From Lacinutrix sp. Bg11-31 (GTDB taxonomy: Bacteria; Bacteroidota; Bacteroidia; Flavobacteriales; Flavobacteriaceae): DNA of 64,000 nt. Positions 53,158 through 62,405 of the stretch are shown one piece after another; position 1 is the first letter of the stretch, and each line of letters opens with the position of its first letter. The notes under the pieces were generated by a model. That model worked only from the letters and a program-made list of their open reading frames with translations. It was not told the DNA's origin and did not search any database. The position numbers and the translations under genes are program-made. The stretch spans positions 3,286,001 through 3,350,000 of the forward strand of contig NZ_CP025118.1 in the NCBI RefSeq assembly GCF_002831665.1, in the 5' to 3' direction.

Positions 53158-55851
53158 TTACTGTTTAATTGTGTCTTTTTTCTTCTTACTTTTCCCAAAC
53201 AATCCACCTAAAACATCTTTTACTACATTAACAGGTTGCTTAGTTGAATCTGTTGGTGCGCTTGGGTTCGTGCTTGGTGTATTCCCGCTTGAGAAAATAT
53301 CATTTATAACATTTTTAACAGGAGATCCGGTTTGAGTGTTAGTACTGCCGTTTGTCGTTTGGTTGCCTCCATTAATGCCTAACAAATCTTTAATTTTATC
53401 TTTTCCGTTATTAAGAAGTTTTTGTTTTTCAATTTCTATTAATTGTGTTGTTAAATTTTTTACTCCACTTGTTAAATCGGTTTGCACTTTAGGGCTTGTA
53501 AACGATCCTGTTAAATTTGCGGTTATAGGAATGCTTATTTTGTTAACTTCATTGTCGTTTATTTTTCCAATAAGTCTATTTACTTCACCTCCTAAGTATT
53601 TTGCAGGCACATTAAAAATAACATTGTAATCCATAGATTTATCGAATCCATGATTTCCAGCAACTGTAACGTCAATGTCTTTATAGTTTATATTAAAAGG
53701 AGAAAGTGTTACGCGACCATTTTCAAATTTTAAAGCTGTTTTTAAATCTTTTAAATCTAGCTTATCAAAATCTATAAAGCTTAATTTACTAGTTAAAGCA
53801 TCAAATAAAGGAGCGTTTTTGGGCTCCACTTTAGTGGTTAATAATTCGGCTAAAGCACCACCGGAAATCGAACTCATTAGAGGTGTAAAATCGTCTCCTA
53901 AAGTTCCGCTTAATGTAATTGCGCTATTTAGTTTTCCTTGTAATACTTTTGCAATTGGAGCTAAATTTTCAAGCATATCTAAATCTTTAAAAGATTGAGA
54001 GATATCAAAATTACTCATGCCTAAATCCATATTAAAAGTTGGTGTTTTGCTTTTAGTATCGACTAAGCCTGTCATGTTAAGTTTTCCGCCTAACAAATCA
54101 GAAGTTACGTTTTGTAAATTCGCAGTTTCATCTTTAATTAATAATTTTCCTTTTACGTTTGTAAGCGTTAGATTATCGTAAACTACCGTTTTTGCATCAA
54201 CTGTAATAGAGCAGTCCATAAATGCAGGAATTTTAAGAGCATCGTTTGGTTCTGTACTTTGGTTTACAGGTCTGTCGCTTCCACCTTCTACCATAAAGTC
54301 GCTAACTAAGAAATTATTAGAAATCACATTAAAATCACCTTTTAGCTTCTTGTCACTCAATAAAAAACCTAGTAAATTATTAATGGTTCCTGTAGCATTT
54401 AAATCTGTTTTGCCAGTTGTGGCTTTAAAGTTTTCTAAAGTTACAGTGCCAGGTTTAAAACTAACATTAGCTTGAGAAATGTTTAACGGATTGACAATAT
54501 CTACAGATGAAAACACAAAATCGTTTACGCTTATGTTACCATTGTTTTTTATGCGATCGTAGGCATTGGTTTCAATGGCATTCATATCGAAATTAGTATT
54601 TAGCTTTGTTTTAATAATTCCGCTTAATTCGTTTTTTAAAGTTACAGGATATGCTTTCGTAATGTTAGCTAAATTTAAAACACCATCAATATTAGCATTT
54701 ACAAGCATGTTTTTGGTAAGGTTTTTTATAACTACTGAAGACTTAAATTCGTCTTCGTCAATTTTAAAGTTAAGTGTTTTTAAGTCTAAAAAAGTGTCAT
54801 CTACATTACCAGTCGTGTTTTTTATGGCCGCATTAATGCTAATGTTTTCAACACGTTTTGGTAAATCGGGATATTTAAACGATGCATTGTTAGATACAAT
54901 GTTAATATCTAAAGTTGGAATCGTTTTTTCGGTTACCAACCCTTTAATTTTTCCACTTACTTTAAAGTTTCCACTAGTTTCAACATCGCTAATGTTTTTA
55001 GAATATACTTTAGGGATAACTGCTAGAAAATCTTTAAAACTTGAACCAGGGTTCTCAAAAGCAATATCAATATTTTGTCCGCCTTCTACCAGTTGTACAT
55101 AGCCTGAGAACTCTAAAGGCAAATCGTTTATAAGACCTTTGTTTTCTTTAAAAGTGTATTTGCTGTTTTTTAAATCAAGATCTATTAAAGCATCTAATTT
55201 TACGCTGTTATTGCTTAAATATTCAGTATTGTCAAGACTTAATGTAACGTTAGCTTCACTTTTTGTGTTTAATTTTGAAACACTTTCCGAAAACGTTCCG
55301 CTTCCAGAATGATCTAATTCCGTAACATGAAGTTTGGTGTTTGATCCTTCATCTAAATAGGTTAAGACACTTTTTGTTATAGCGTAATCTTCAATGTTTA
55401 GCGTAAAACCTTCGCTTTTTTCAGTGTTTATATCTATATTTTCCTTTGTTTTAGTAATATCATAATTAGCATCTCCAAATTTGTTTATTTTTAGATTAAT
55501 AAGTGCTTCATTTATATAAATTGAATTAACAACAATAGGTCCTTCATCTGCCTTTTTAAAGAGTTCTTTAATAGACATATCGAAAGATAGCGATTTTACG
55601 CTCGCTAGAGTTTCATCTTTAAAAGGTTCGAAATTGGTGATTTTAAGATCGTCGACTGTAACATTGGCTTGTGGAAAGCTGCTTAAAAAGCTTAAGCTAA
55701 CATCTGCAAATTCAACATTAGCATTTACGCTATTATTAATAAAGTTGCGAACCATGTCTTTTATCTGACTTTGAAAAATAAAAGGAGCAACTAATAAAAG
55801 TATAACTATAATTAATAGAGAGATACCTGTAATCTTTAATATTTTTTTCAT
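53158..55851 (-). CDS. AsmA-like family inner membrane-anchored protein
   Basis: Start at ATG 55851 (MKKILKITG). 897 residues: an N-terminal membrane helix (about 8-27), an AsmA N-terminal region (ANVTVDDLKITNFEPF) and a long periplasmic beta-groove domain with an AsmA_2-type C-terminus (ISIPITANLTGSFTSPKVQTDL), ending in a serine/threonine/asparagine-rich linker and a basic tail (GKSKKKKDTIKQ). Related proteins (TamB, YhdP) carry phospholipids to the outer membrane. This gene probably does the same, by family only. Confidence 0.85.
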   Translation of the reverse strand: MKKILKITGISLLIIVILLLVAPFIFQSQIKDMVRNFINNSVNANVEFADVSLSFLSSFPQANVTVDDLKITNFEPFKDETLASVKSLSFDMSIKELFKKADEGPIVVNSIYINEALINLKINKFGDANYDITKTKENIDINTEKSEGFTLNIEDYAITKSVLTYLDEGSNTKLHVTELDHSGSGTFSESVSKLNTKSEANVTLSLDNTEYLSNNSVKLDALIDLDLKNSKYTFKENKGLINDLPLEFSGYVQLVEGGQNIDIAFENPGSSFKDFLAVIPKVYSKNISDVETSGNFKVSGKIKGLVTEKTIPTLDINIVSNNASFKYPDLPKRVENISINAAIKNTTGNVDDTFLDLKTLNFKIDEDEFKSSVVIKNLTKNMLVNANIDGVLNLANITKAYPVTLKNELSGIIKTKLNTNFDMNAIETNAYDRIKNNGNISVNDFVFSSVDIVNPLNISQANVSFKPGTVTLENFKATTGKTDLNATGTINNLLGFLLSDKKLKGDFNVISNNFLVSDFMVEGGSDRPVNQSTEPNDALKIPAFMDCSITVDAKTVVYDNLTLTNVKGKLLIKDETANLQNVTSDLLGGKLNMTGLVDTKSKTPTFNMDLGMSNFDISQSFKDLDMLENLAPIAKVLQGKLNSAITLSGTLGDDFTPLMSSISGGALAELLTTKVEPKNAPLFDALTSKLSFIDFDKLDLKDLKTALKFENGRVTLSPFNINYKDIDVTVAGNHGFDKSMDYNVIFNVPAKYLGGEVNRLIGKINDNEVNKISIPITANLTGSFTSPKVQTDLTSGVKNLTTQLIEIEKQKLLNNGKDKIKDLLGINGGNQTTNGSTNTQTGSPVKNVINDIFSSGNTPSTNPSAPTDSTKQPVNVVKDVLGGLFGKSKKKKDTIKQ

Positions 55852-56208
55852 GTTTAAACCCAAGTTTAGGGATAGATTTAGTTTTGTTAAGTATTGTATT
55901 TACGTACAATCTAAGTATTTAGATGTGTTATCAAAGGTTTTAATAAAAGTTTAGCATTTATTACAAAAGGTAAATTTCTTCATTTGCTTTTAAATTGAAA
56001 AATTTACTTAAAAAATAATAAACAAGCAAATATAAAAAACACGTTAAACTTTATGTTTGTTTTTTTTAGTGTCATTTTTGTGTTAAAGAGTCTTGCTGAA
56101 CGCTGTCGAGACACCTTCGAAAGGCTTTCTTTAAATTCGTTAATAAGTTCTTTAACTAAATTTAAAGGAAACCATTTACTTTTAGTTATTTTGCTTTCTC
56201 AATTAAAA
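55852..56208. other. Gap of 357 bases between asmA-like gene and folK
   Basis: AT-rich intergenic sequence. It holds the divergent start regions and, at 56091-56124, a GCTGAACGCTGTCGAGACAC element of the kind often repeated in flavobacterial gaps (one copy here). The open frame through it from 56053 has no coding character. No RNA gene or recognisable promoter. Confidence 0.6.
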
Positions 56209-57339
56209 ATGGATTCACAAAAAATTTACATATCTATAGGAAGCAATAAAGGCGACAAATTTAAGAATTTGCAAGCTGCTGTGGACGCTATTCATTTAAA
56301 AATTGGGACTATTAAAATAATATCGAAAGTTTTTAAAACACCAGCTTTGGGTTTTGATGGTGATGATTTTTTTAATGCATGTTTGTTAGTCGAAAGTTAT
56401 TTGAAACCGAATAAGATTCTAAAGGAATTATTAGCAATAGAAACGGATTTAGGAAGGGTTAGAACTATAAAACAAGGTTATGAGTCTAGAACTATAGATT
56501 TAGATGTTTTATTTATAGATGAAACATTAATTGATACTAAATCTCTTAAAGTACCACATCCAGAATTGCACAACCGTAAGTTTGTTTTAGAACCTCTACA
56601 CCATATCGCATCTAAGTTTAAGCATCCAGTTTTAGGAAAACAAATTTCTGTTTTGTTAGCCGAGTGTGAAGATAAGAGTGTCTTAGAACCAATAAATATT
56701 TGGTTAAAAAATCCAAGTAAGCAACACGATTTTTCGAAGTATAACTACATTGCAATTGAAGGAAATATTGGAGCAGGAAAAACAAGTTTGGTTACAAAAA
56801 TTGCTCAAGATTATAATGCTAAACTTATTTTAGAGCGTTTTGCAGATAATCCATTCTTGCCTAAGTTTTATGAAGATGCGCAACGTTATGCCTTTACTTT
56901 AGAGATGTCTTTTCTTGCAGATCGTTACCAGCAAATAAGTGACGACTTATCGCAACTCGATTTATTTAAAGATTTTATTGTAAGTGATTACGATATTTTT
57001 AAATCGTTAATTTTCTCTAAAATCACACTAAATCAAGACGAGTTTAAATTATATAGAAAGTTGTTTTACTTAATGTATAAAGATATTGCGAAACCAGAAC
57101 TCTATGTTTATCTCTATCAAAATACCGAAAGACTTAAAGAGAACATTAAAAAACGTGGTAGAAAATACGAGCAAAATATTGATAGTGATTATCTTGATAA
57201 AATTAACTCTGGTTATTTAGATTTTTTAAAAACTCAAACGGACTTTAATGTAAAGATAATAGATATTTCTAATCGTGATTTTGTGAAGAATCGTGAAGAT
57301 TATTTATTTGTTTTAGATGCTATTTGTGGAGATAATTAA
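56209..57339 (+). CDS. folK: Bifunctional HPPK (FolK) fused to deoxynucleoside kinase
   Basis: Start ATG 56209 (MDSQKIYISIGSNKGDKF). 376 residues: residues 1-165 are 6-hydroxymethyl-7,8-dihydropterin pyrophosphokinase (ISIGSNKGDKFKNLQAAVD, RTIDLDVLFID, VPHPELHNRKFVLEPL), which makes a folate precursor. Residues 175-376 are a deoxynucleoside kinase of the dGK/dCK type with P-loop GNIGAGKTS and an ERFADNPFL region. This fusion links folate synthesis and nucleotide salvage and is found in Bacteroidota. Confidence 0.9.
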   Translation: MDSQKIYISIGSNKGDKFKNLQAAVDAIHLKIGTIKIISKVFKTPALGFDGDDFFNACLLVESYLKPNKILKELLAIETDLGRVRTIKQGYESRTIDLDVLFIDETLIDTKSLKVPHPELHNRKFVLEPLHHIASKFKHPVLGKQISVLLAECEDKSVLEPINIWLKNPSKQHDFSKYNYIAIEGNIGAGKTSLVTKIAQDYNAKLILERFADNPFLPKFYEDAQRYAFTLEMSFLADRYQQISDDLSQLDLFKDFIVSDYDIFKSLIFSKITLNQDEFKLYRKLFYLMYKDIAKPELYVYLYQNTERLKENIKKRGRKYEQNIDSDYLDKINSGYLDFLKTQTDFNVKIIDISNRDFVKNREDYLFVLDAICGDN

Positions 57340-57396
57340 TATTTCGCCCTTATTTATTGTAGATTTTATTTAAACTTAATGTAAATCAATCAAATC

Positions 57397-57978
57397 ATGA
57401 AGTGTGTTTTTAAGGTTTTTATTTTTTTATTTTTTGCACAATTCTTAGTTGCACAAAATAAACCGATAGACTCTATCGTATCTGCTTTGCAAAAAGATCA
57501 GTTGTTTTTCGAAAAAGTGTTTATTCATACTAATAAATCAAATTATGCTAAAGAGGATGTTATTTGGTTTAAAGCCTATGTTTCTTCAAATGAAAACAAA
57601 CCTTCTCTAAAAACCACATTACTTTATGTTAGCTTATTTTCTGAAGAAGGAGAATTAATTAAAACGGAAAACGTATTTATAAATGAAGGCGTTGGAATAG
57701 GTCAATTTGAGTTATTCGATTCTATTAAATATGGAGATTACTATATTCAAGCCTGTACCAATTTTATGAAAAATTTTGGGGAAGCAAATGTGTTTGTTTC
57801 TAAAATTAGTATTGGTAACGCTGGAGCTAAGACTGTTAATAAGAATGATTTTTTTTACGATGTATAGCTCTTTCCGGAAGGAGGTAATTTGCTAAAAAAT
57901 GTAATAGATGTAAAAGTGTTGGTAAATGGGAAAGGGTACCCTTTTTCAGGGAAATTAATAAATAGTACTATTATGTAG
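57397..57978 (+). pseudogene. Remnant of a large MG2/CarboxypepD_reg-type outer membrane protein
   Basis: An intact start (signal peptide ending FLVAQN) and 156 residues (PIDSIVSALQKDQLFFEKVFIHTNKSNYAKEDVIWFKAY...) are followed by a TAG at 57865-57867. The same frame continues with LFPEGGNLLKNVIDVKVLVN up to a second stop at 57976. Members of this family are several hundred residues longer, with Gln before FPEGGN (DVQFFPEGGN-like), so TAG is probably a C-to-T change in CAG. The rest is deleted; the end overlaps the convergent methyltransferase gene by 24 bases. Confidence 0.75.
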
Positions 57979-58512
57979 AGTAATATTTTTTAATTTACTA
58001 AAGATGTCCCAAACAACAACACCACAACTAACAGAAATATTAAGAGAATGTTTTGTTCCAAACTGAGGAATTTCAATAACCACATCACTAGCATTTACTA
58101 CATCTTGTGCAACGCCTTTAACTTCGTTACCAAAAACTAAAGCATATTTGTTGTCGTCTTCTACTTTAAAAGTGTCAAGCATAGTTGAATCTTCAGCTTG
58201 CTCGATAGCGCAAATTTTCACATTTTCAGTTTTTAGTTTTTTAATAACATCTAACGTGCTTTCGGCATATTCCCAAGTTACAGTATCTGTGCTGCCTAAT
58301 GCTGTTTTATGAATATCTTTATGCGGTGGAGTAGCGGTTATGCCACAGAGATAAATTTTTTCAACCAAAAAAGCATCACTCGTTCTAAAAACAGAACCAA
58401 TGTTGTTTAAACTTCTAATGTTGTCTAAAACTATAATAATAGGTGTTTTGTTGGCTTGTTTAAAGTCATCAACACTTAATCTGTCGAGTTCACTATTTTT
58501 TAGTTTACGCAT
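57955..58512 (-). CDS. TrmH/SpoU family RNA 2'-O-methyltransferase
   Basis: A protein of 185 residues with the SPOUT motifs: NNIGSVFRTSDAF (motif 1), YALVFGNEVKGVAQDVV (motif 2) and IPQFGTKHSLNISVSCGVVVWD (motif 3). It methylates a ribose 2'-OH in tRNA or rRNA. The C-terminal tail (ITLHNSTIY) is read from the region where the pseudogene remnant ends, so the last residues may be new, made by the deletion there. Confidence 0.9.
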   Translation of the reverse strand: MRKLKNSELDRLSVDDFKQANKTPIIIVLDNIRSLNNIGSVFRTSDAFLVEKIYLCGITATPPHKDIHKTALGSTDTVTWEYAESTLDVIKKLKTENVKICAIEQAEDSTMLDTFKVEDDNKYALVFGNEVKGVAQDVVNASDVVIEIPQFGTKHSLNISVSCGVVVWDIFSKLKNITLHNSTIY

Positions 58513-58669
58513 AAATCAATCGGTATATTGAGAGGAGAATACGATGCGGTAATCTCTTCTGTAGAATTGTGAATAATTATAAATAACTAAAGTAAAATTG
58601 ATTTCTAAAAAAATCAATATTTAGTTACATTGCAAACTTATATCCAATAACATTCAAAACAAAATTTCT

Positions 58670-61282
58670 TTGGCAGCAAAAACGAAAAAAGTAACACCTT
58701 TAATGAAGCAGTATAACGCTATAAAAGCAAAATATCCTGATGCTTTATTGTTATTTCGTGTTGGGGATTTTTACGAAACTTTTGGAAGCGACGCTATAAA
58801 AGCAGCTGGTATCTTGGGTATTACTTTAACCAAAAGAGGAGCAGGAAGCGAAAGCGAAATAGAACTTGCTGGTTTTCCACACCATTCTATAAACACCTAT
58901 TTGCCTAAGTTAGTAAAAGCAGGAGAGCGTGTTGCTATTTGCGATCAACTAGAAGATCCAAAACAAACAAAGAACATTGTAAAAAGAGGTGTTACAGAGT
59001 TAGTAACTCCTGGAGTTGCTTTTAATGATGAAGTATTACAGTCTAAAACTAATAATTTTTTATGTTCTGTTTACTTCGGAAAAACTACAATTGGAGTTTC
59101 GTTTTTAGATATCTCTACAGGTGAATTTTTAACAAGTCAAGGAAATCAAGAGTATATAGACAAGCTACTTCAAAATTTTAATCCTAGTGAAGTGTTGGTG
59201 TCTAAACAAAAACGATTACAGTTTAACAATAGTTTTGGTAGCGATTTTCATACCTTTAATTTAGAAGATTGGGTATACCAAACCGATTATGCTAACGAAA
59301 CACTACTAAAACACTTTAATACAAAATCGTTAAAAGGTTTTGGGATTGAAGATTTAAACGAAGGGATTATTGCTTCGGGTTCTATACTTCATTATTTAGC
59401 TGAAACCCAACATAACAAATTACAACATATTACTTCGGTTTCAAGAATAGCCGAAGATGAGTATGTTTGGATGGATAGATTCACAATTAGAAATTTAGAA
59501 TTATACAATTCAACAAACAATAATGCTGTAACCTTACTTAATGTTATCGATAAAACGAGTTCAGCAATGGGTGGGCGTTTATTAAAACGTTGGTTAGCAT
59601 TACCATTAAAGAATGTCGAAAAAATAAAACAACGTCACGAAGTGGTGTCTTTTTTAAAGGGTAATAAAAATGTACATCAAAAAATTCAAGATCATATTAA
59701 AAGCATTGGTGATATTGAAAGGTTAATTTCTAAGGTAGCTACAGGAAAGGTGAGTCCTAGAGAAGTGATTCAGCTTAAGAATTCTTTAGAAGCTATAACT
59801 CCAATAAAGGAGCTATCATCAAAAAGTAAAAATGAATCTCTAAAAATTATTGGAGATACTTTGCAAAGTTGCGATGTGCTTCGGGATAAAATTAAGCTAA
59901 CACTTAATGAAGAGGCTCCTGTAAATGTTTTAAAAGGAAATACTATAGCTGAAGGCTTTTCTATTGAGTTAGATGAACTTAGAGGCTTGTCGACTTCAGG
60001 CAAGAACTATCTTGATCAAATGCTTAAAAGAGAAAGTGAACGCACAGGAATCACTTCTTTAAAAATAGCATCTAACAACGTTTTTGGTTATTATATAGAA
60101 GTACGTAACACACATAAAGATAAGGTTCCAGAAGAGTGGATTAGAAAACAAACCTTAGTAAATGCAGAGCGCTATATTACAGAAGAGTTAAAAGAATATG
60201 AAGGTAAAATTCTAGGAGCAGAAGAAAGAATATTAGCAATCGAACAACAATTATTTTCAGAGTTAGTAACTTGGATGCATCAATATATAAAGCCTGTTCA
60301 GCAAAATGCGCATTTAATTGGGCAACTAGATTGCTTATGTGGTTTTGCGCAATTAGCAAAAGATAATAAATATGTATATCCAACACTAGACGATTCTCAC
60401 GATTTAGAAATAAAAGAAGGGCGACATCCAGTAATAGAAAAACAACTACCAATTGGTGAAGCGTATATTGCCAACGATGTGTTCTTAGATAGAACAACAC
60501 AACAAATAATAATGATTACTGGACCAAACATGTCTGGTAAATCTGCAATACTACGTCAAACAGCACTTATTGTTCTATTAGCCCAAATAGGAAGTTTTGT
60601 GCCAGCAAAAAGCGCAAGAATAGGTTTGGTGGATAAAATTTTTACTAGAGTAGGAGCAAGCGATAACATTTCTATGGGAGAATCTACTTTTATGGTAGAG
60701 ATGAATGAGACAGCATCTATTCTTAATAATATATCAGAAAGAAGTTTAGTGTTGTTAGACGAAATAGGAAGAGGAACAAGTACTTATGATGGTATTTCGA
60801 TAGCTTGGGCAATTAGCGAGTACTTACATGAGCATCCTGCAAAAGCTAAAACGCTATTTGCGACACATTACCATGAACTTAATGAAATGACTGAAACATT
60901 TGGTCGTATTAAAAATTTCAATGTTTCAGTAAAAGAATTAAAAGACAATGTTCTTTTTTTAAGAAAACTAGTTGAAGGAGGAAGCGAACATAGTTTTGGA
61001 ATTCATGTAGCAAAATTAGCAGGCATGCCACAGCAGGTTTTACATCGTGCAAATGCCATTTTAAAGAAGTTAGAGCGATCGCATTCAAGTGATGAACTAA
61101 CAGATAAGGTGAAATCGATAAAAGATGAGATGCAATTAAGTTTCTTTAATTTAGACGACCCATTGCTATTACAAATTAAAGAAGAGATATTATCGACTGA
61201 TATTGATACCCTTACACCTGTTGAAGCGCTAATGAAATTAAACGAAATTAAGCGTATGTTGGTGAAGACTGAAAAAACTTAA
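58670..61282 (+). CDS. mutS: DNA mismatch repair protein MutS
   Basis: 870 residues from TTG 58670 ([15 protein letters not shown]); no ATG gives the conserved N-terminus. Mismatch-binding F-x-E is in [12 protein letters not shown], then connector, lever, clamp and ATPase domains with Walker [30 protein letters not shown] and [10 protein letters not shown]. It detects mismatches and starts repair with MutL. Length and all motifs are normal. Confidence 0.96.
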   Translation: MAAKTKKVTPLMKQYNAIKAKYPDALLLFRVGDFYETFGSDAIKAAGILGITLTKRGAGSESEIELAGFPHHSINTYLPKLVKAGERVAICDQLEDPKQTKNIVKRGVTELVTPGVAFNDEVLQSKTNNFLCSVYFGKTTIGVSFLDISTGEFLTSQGNQEYIDKLLQNFNPSEVLVSKQKRLQFNNSFGSDFHTFNLEDWVYQTDYANETLLKHFNTKSLKGFGIEDLNEGIIASGSILHYLAETQHNKLQHITSVSRIAEDEYVWMDRFTIRNLELYNSTNNNAVTLLNVIDKTSSAMGGRLLKRWLALPLKNVEKIKQRHEVVSFLKGNKNVHQKIQDHIKSIGDIERLISKVATGKVSPREVIQLKNSLEAITPIKELSSKSKNESLKIIGDTLQSCDVLRDKIKLTLNEEAPVNVLKGNTIAEGFSIELDELRGLSTSGKNYLDQMLKRESERTGITSLKIASNNVFGYYIEVRNTHKDKVPEEWIRKQTLVNAERYITEELKEYEGKILGAEERILAIEQQLFSELVTWMHQYIKPVQQNAHLIGQLDCLCGFAQLAKDNKYVYPTLDDSHDLEIKEGRHPVIEKQLPIGEAYIANDVFLDRTTQQIIMITGPNMSGKSAILRQTALIVLLAQIGSFVPAKSARIGLVDKIFTRVGASDNISMGESTFMVEMNETASILNNISERSLVLLDEIGRGTSTYDGISIAWAISEYLHEHPAKAKTLFATHYHELNEMTETFGRIKNFNVSVKELKDNVLFLRKLVEGGSEHSFGIHVAKLAGMPQQVLHRANAILKKLERSHSSDELTDKVKSIKDEMQLSFFNLDDPLLLQIKEEILSTDIDTLTPVEALMKLNEIKRMLVKTEKT

Positions 61283-61311
61283 AAAAAAATCAATAATTTT
61301 TGCCAAAACAC

Positions 61312-61341
61312 TTTGGTATTTGTAAAAAAGACTTAAATTTG
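61312..61341 (+). promoter_or_regulatory. Promoter of the tRNA-Gly / tRNA-Leu unit
   Basis: TTTG at 61312-61315 and TAAATTTG at 61334-61341, separated by 18 bases, match the Bacteroidota consensus. The transcript would start about 30 bases before the first tRNA. Confidence 0.8.
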
Positions 61342-61380
61342 CAACCGCAATAGCAATATTGTTTGTTCATATTAAAGACT

Positions 61381-61452
61381 GCGAAAGTAGCTCAGGGGTA
61401 GAGCATCACCTTGCCAAGGTGGGGGTCGCGAGTTCAAATCTCGTCTTTCGCT
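61381..61452 (+). tRNA. tRNA-Gly (anticodon GCC)
   Basis: A 72-base cloverleaf. The acceptor arms are GCGAAAG and CTTTCGC; the anticodon loop TTGCCAA holds GCC, and the T-arm GCGAG-TTCAAAT-CTCGT follows. CCA is not encoded. Confidence 0.95.
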
Positions 61453-61482
61453 CTGAGACATTTTCTTACAATAAATTCCAAT

Positions 61483-61566
61483 GCTGAAGTGGTGGAATTG
61501 GTAGACACGTTGGACTTAAAATCCAATGTCCTCTGGGACGTACGGGTTCAAGTCCCGTCTTCAGTA
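61483..61566 (+). tRNA. tRNA-Leu (anticodon TAA)
   Basis: 84 bases with a long variable arm (TGTCCTCTGGGACGT). Acceptor arms are GCTGAAG and CTTCAGT (first pair G-U), the anticodon loop CTTAAAA contains TAA, and the T-arm is ACGGG-TTCAAGT-CCCGT. CCA not encoded. Confidence 0.95.
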
Positions 61567-61572
61567 CAAATG

Positions 61573-61602
61573 AAAAGCCGAAACGAAAGTTTCGGCTTTT
61601 TT
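61573..61602 (+). terminator. Terminator of the tRNA unit
   Basis: Arms AAAAGCCGAAAC and GTTTCGGCTTTT with a GAAA loop, then T residues. Confidence 0.9.
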
Positions 61603-61843
61603 GTTTTATAAATGTTAGCAAACACTATTGTTTAAGGAGGTTTTTTTTGACTGACTTTTCTCAACTTGTTAATATGCGACTCGACAAACTCAATCCCTAA
61701 TTGTAGTTAGATTATTTTCTAAAAGGTATTGAATAACAAAACCTTGTATGGTATTAAATATCATTACTAAGTAGTAGTGTCTCTAGGTGGTTTATTCATG
61801 TTGAGTGTTTTTGCTATAAGTAATTTCAAAAAATAGAGCACAA

Positions 61844-61875
61844 AAAAAATCGCCTAAATAAATTTAGACGATTTT
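61844..61875 (-). terminator. Terminator of the lipoprotein gene at 61903
   Basis: Arms AAAATCGCCTAAAT and ATTTAGACGATTTT (one mismatch) with a T-run on the minus strand. Confidence 0.8.
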
Positions 61876-61902
61876 AGTAAATAATAATTTTAAGATAAAA
61901 AA

Positions 61903-62292
61903 TTATAGTTTATCTGCTTCTTTTTTAATTGCATTCGCAGCATCTTTAACACCATCTTTTGTAGCATCAACTGCTTTTTTAGCACCATCTTCTACTTTGT
62001 TAGCAGCATCTTTAGCTCCATCTTTTACAGCGTTAGCTCCATCTTTAATAGCTTCTCCAGTTGCATCAACTGCGTTTCCAGCAGCATCAACAGCATCACT
62101 TGCAGCATCTCCAACAGCTTCTCCAGCGTTTTCAATTGCATCACCTGTAGCATCTACAGCATCTCCAGTAGCATCTGCAGCATTTTCTACAGCGTCTCCT
62201 ACAGAATCAGCTCCTTCTTTAACTTCTCTACAAGAAGTAAACGTTACGCTTAATGCTAATAATAAAGCAGCGCTTAGTAATAATTTTTTCAT
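61903..62292 (-). CDS. Small lipoprotein with amphipathic Ala/Asp repeats
   Basis: A protein of 129 residues. The signal ends in FTSC, so Cys21 is probably lipidated. The rest is a low-complexity array of DAVDATGDAIENAGEA-like units with a period near 7 to 11, shifting to DGAKDAANKVEDG-like units, which suggests one long amphipathic helix as in LEA or apolipoprotein-like proteins. Location is probably the outer membrane inner leaflet. Function unknown; similar alanine-rich lipoproteins occur in flavobacteria. Confidence 0.75.
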   Translation of the reverse strand: MKKLLLSAALLLALSVTFTSCREVKEGADSVGDAVENAADATGDAVDATGDAIENAGEAVGDAASDAVDAAGNAVDATGEAIKDGANAVKDGAKDAANKVEDGAKKAVDATKDGVKDAANAIKKEADKL

Positions 62293-62405
62293 TTGTTTTA
62301 GTGTTTAAATTAAATTAGGTTGTGAAATTACTATTTTGAAAATTAATTTTAACATTTTCAAATCATATTTTTAACATTTTTTTGACAAAATACACGAACT
62401 TCAGT

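Larger units (their letters stand above)
61567..61902. other. Gap of 336 bases after the tRNA genes
   Basis: It holds the tRNA terminator at 61573-61602 and the terminator of the minus-strand lipoprotein gene at 61844-61875. Between them (about 61603-61843) I see AT-rich sequence with no gene, RNA or repeat. Confidence 0.7.

Noticed and set aside
56053..56208. N-terminal extension of folK by 52 codons
   Set aside because: HPPK starts normally at the ATG 56209; the extension covers a GCTGTCGAGACAC-type intergenic repeat.
57862..57870. TAG read as an amino acid (recoding) in the outer membrane protein remnant
   Set aside because: No recoding element is visible and the gene is also truncated downstream; decay explains both.
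61411..61611. 66-codon open frame over the tRNA genes
   Set aside because: It lies on tRNA-Gly and tRNA-Leu and the terminator; it is a chance frame.
61997..62308. Ala/Ser/Pro-rich plus-strand frame
   Set aside because: Antisense to the amphipathic repeat lipoprotein; the minus-strand gene has signal, lipobox and terminator.
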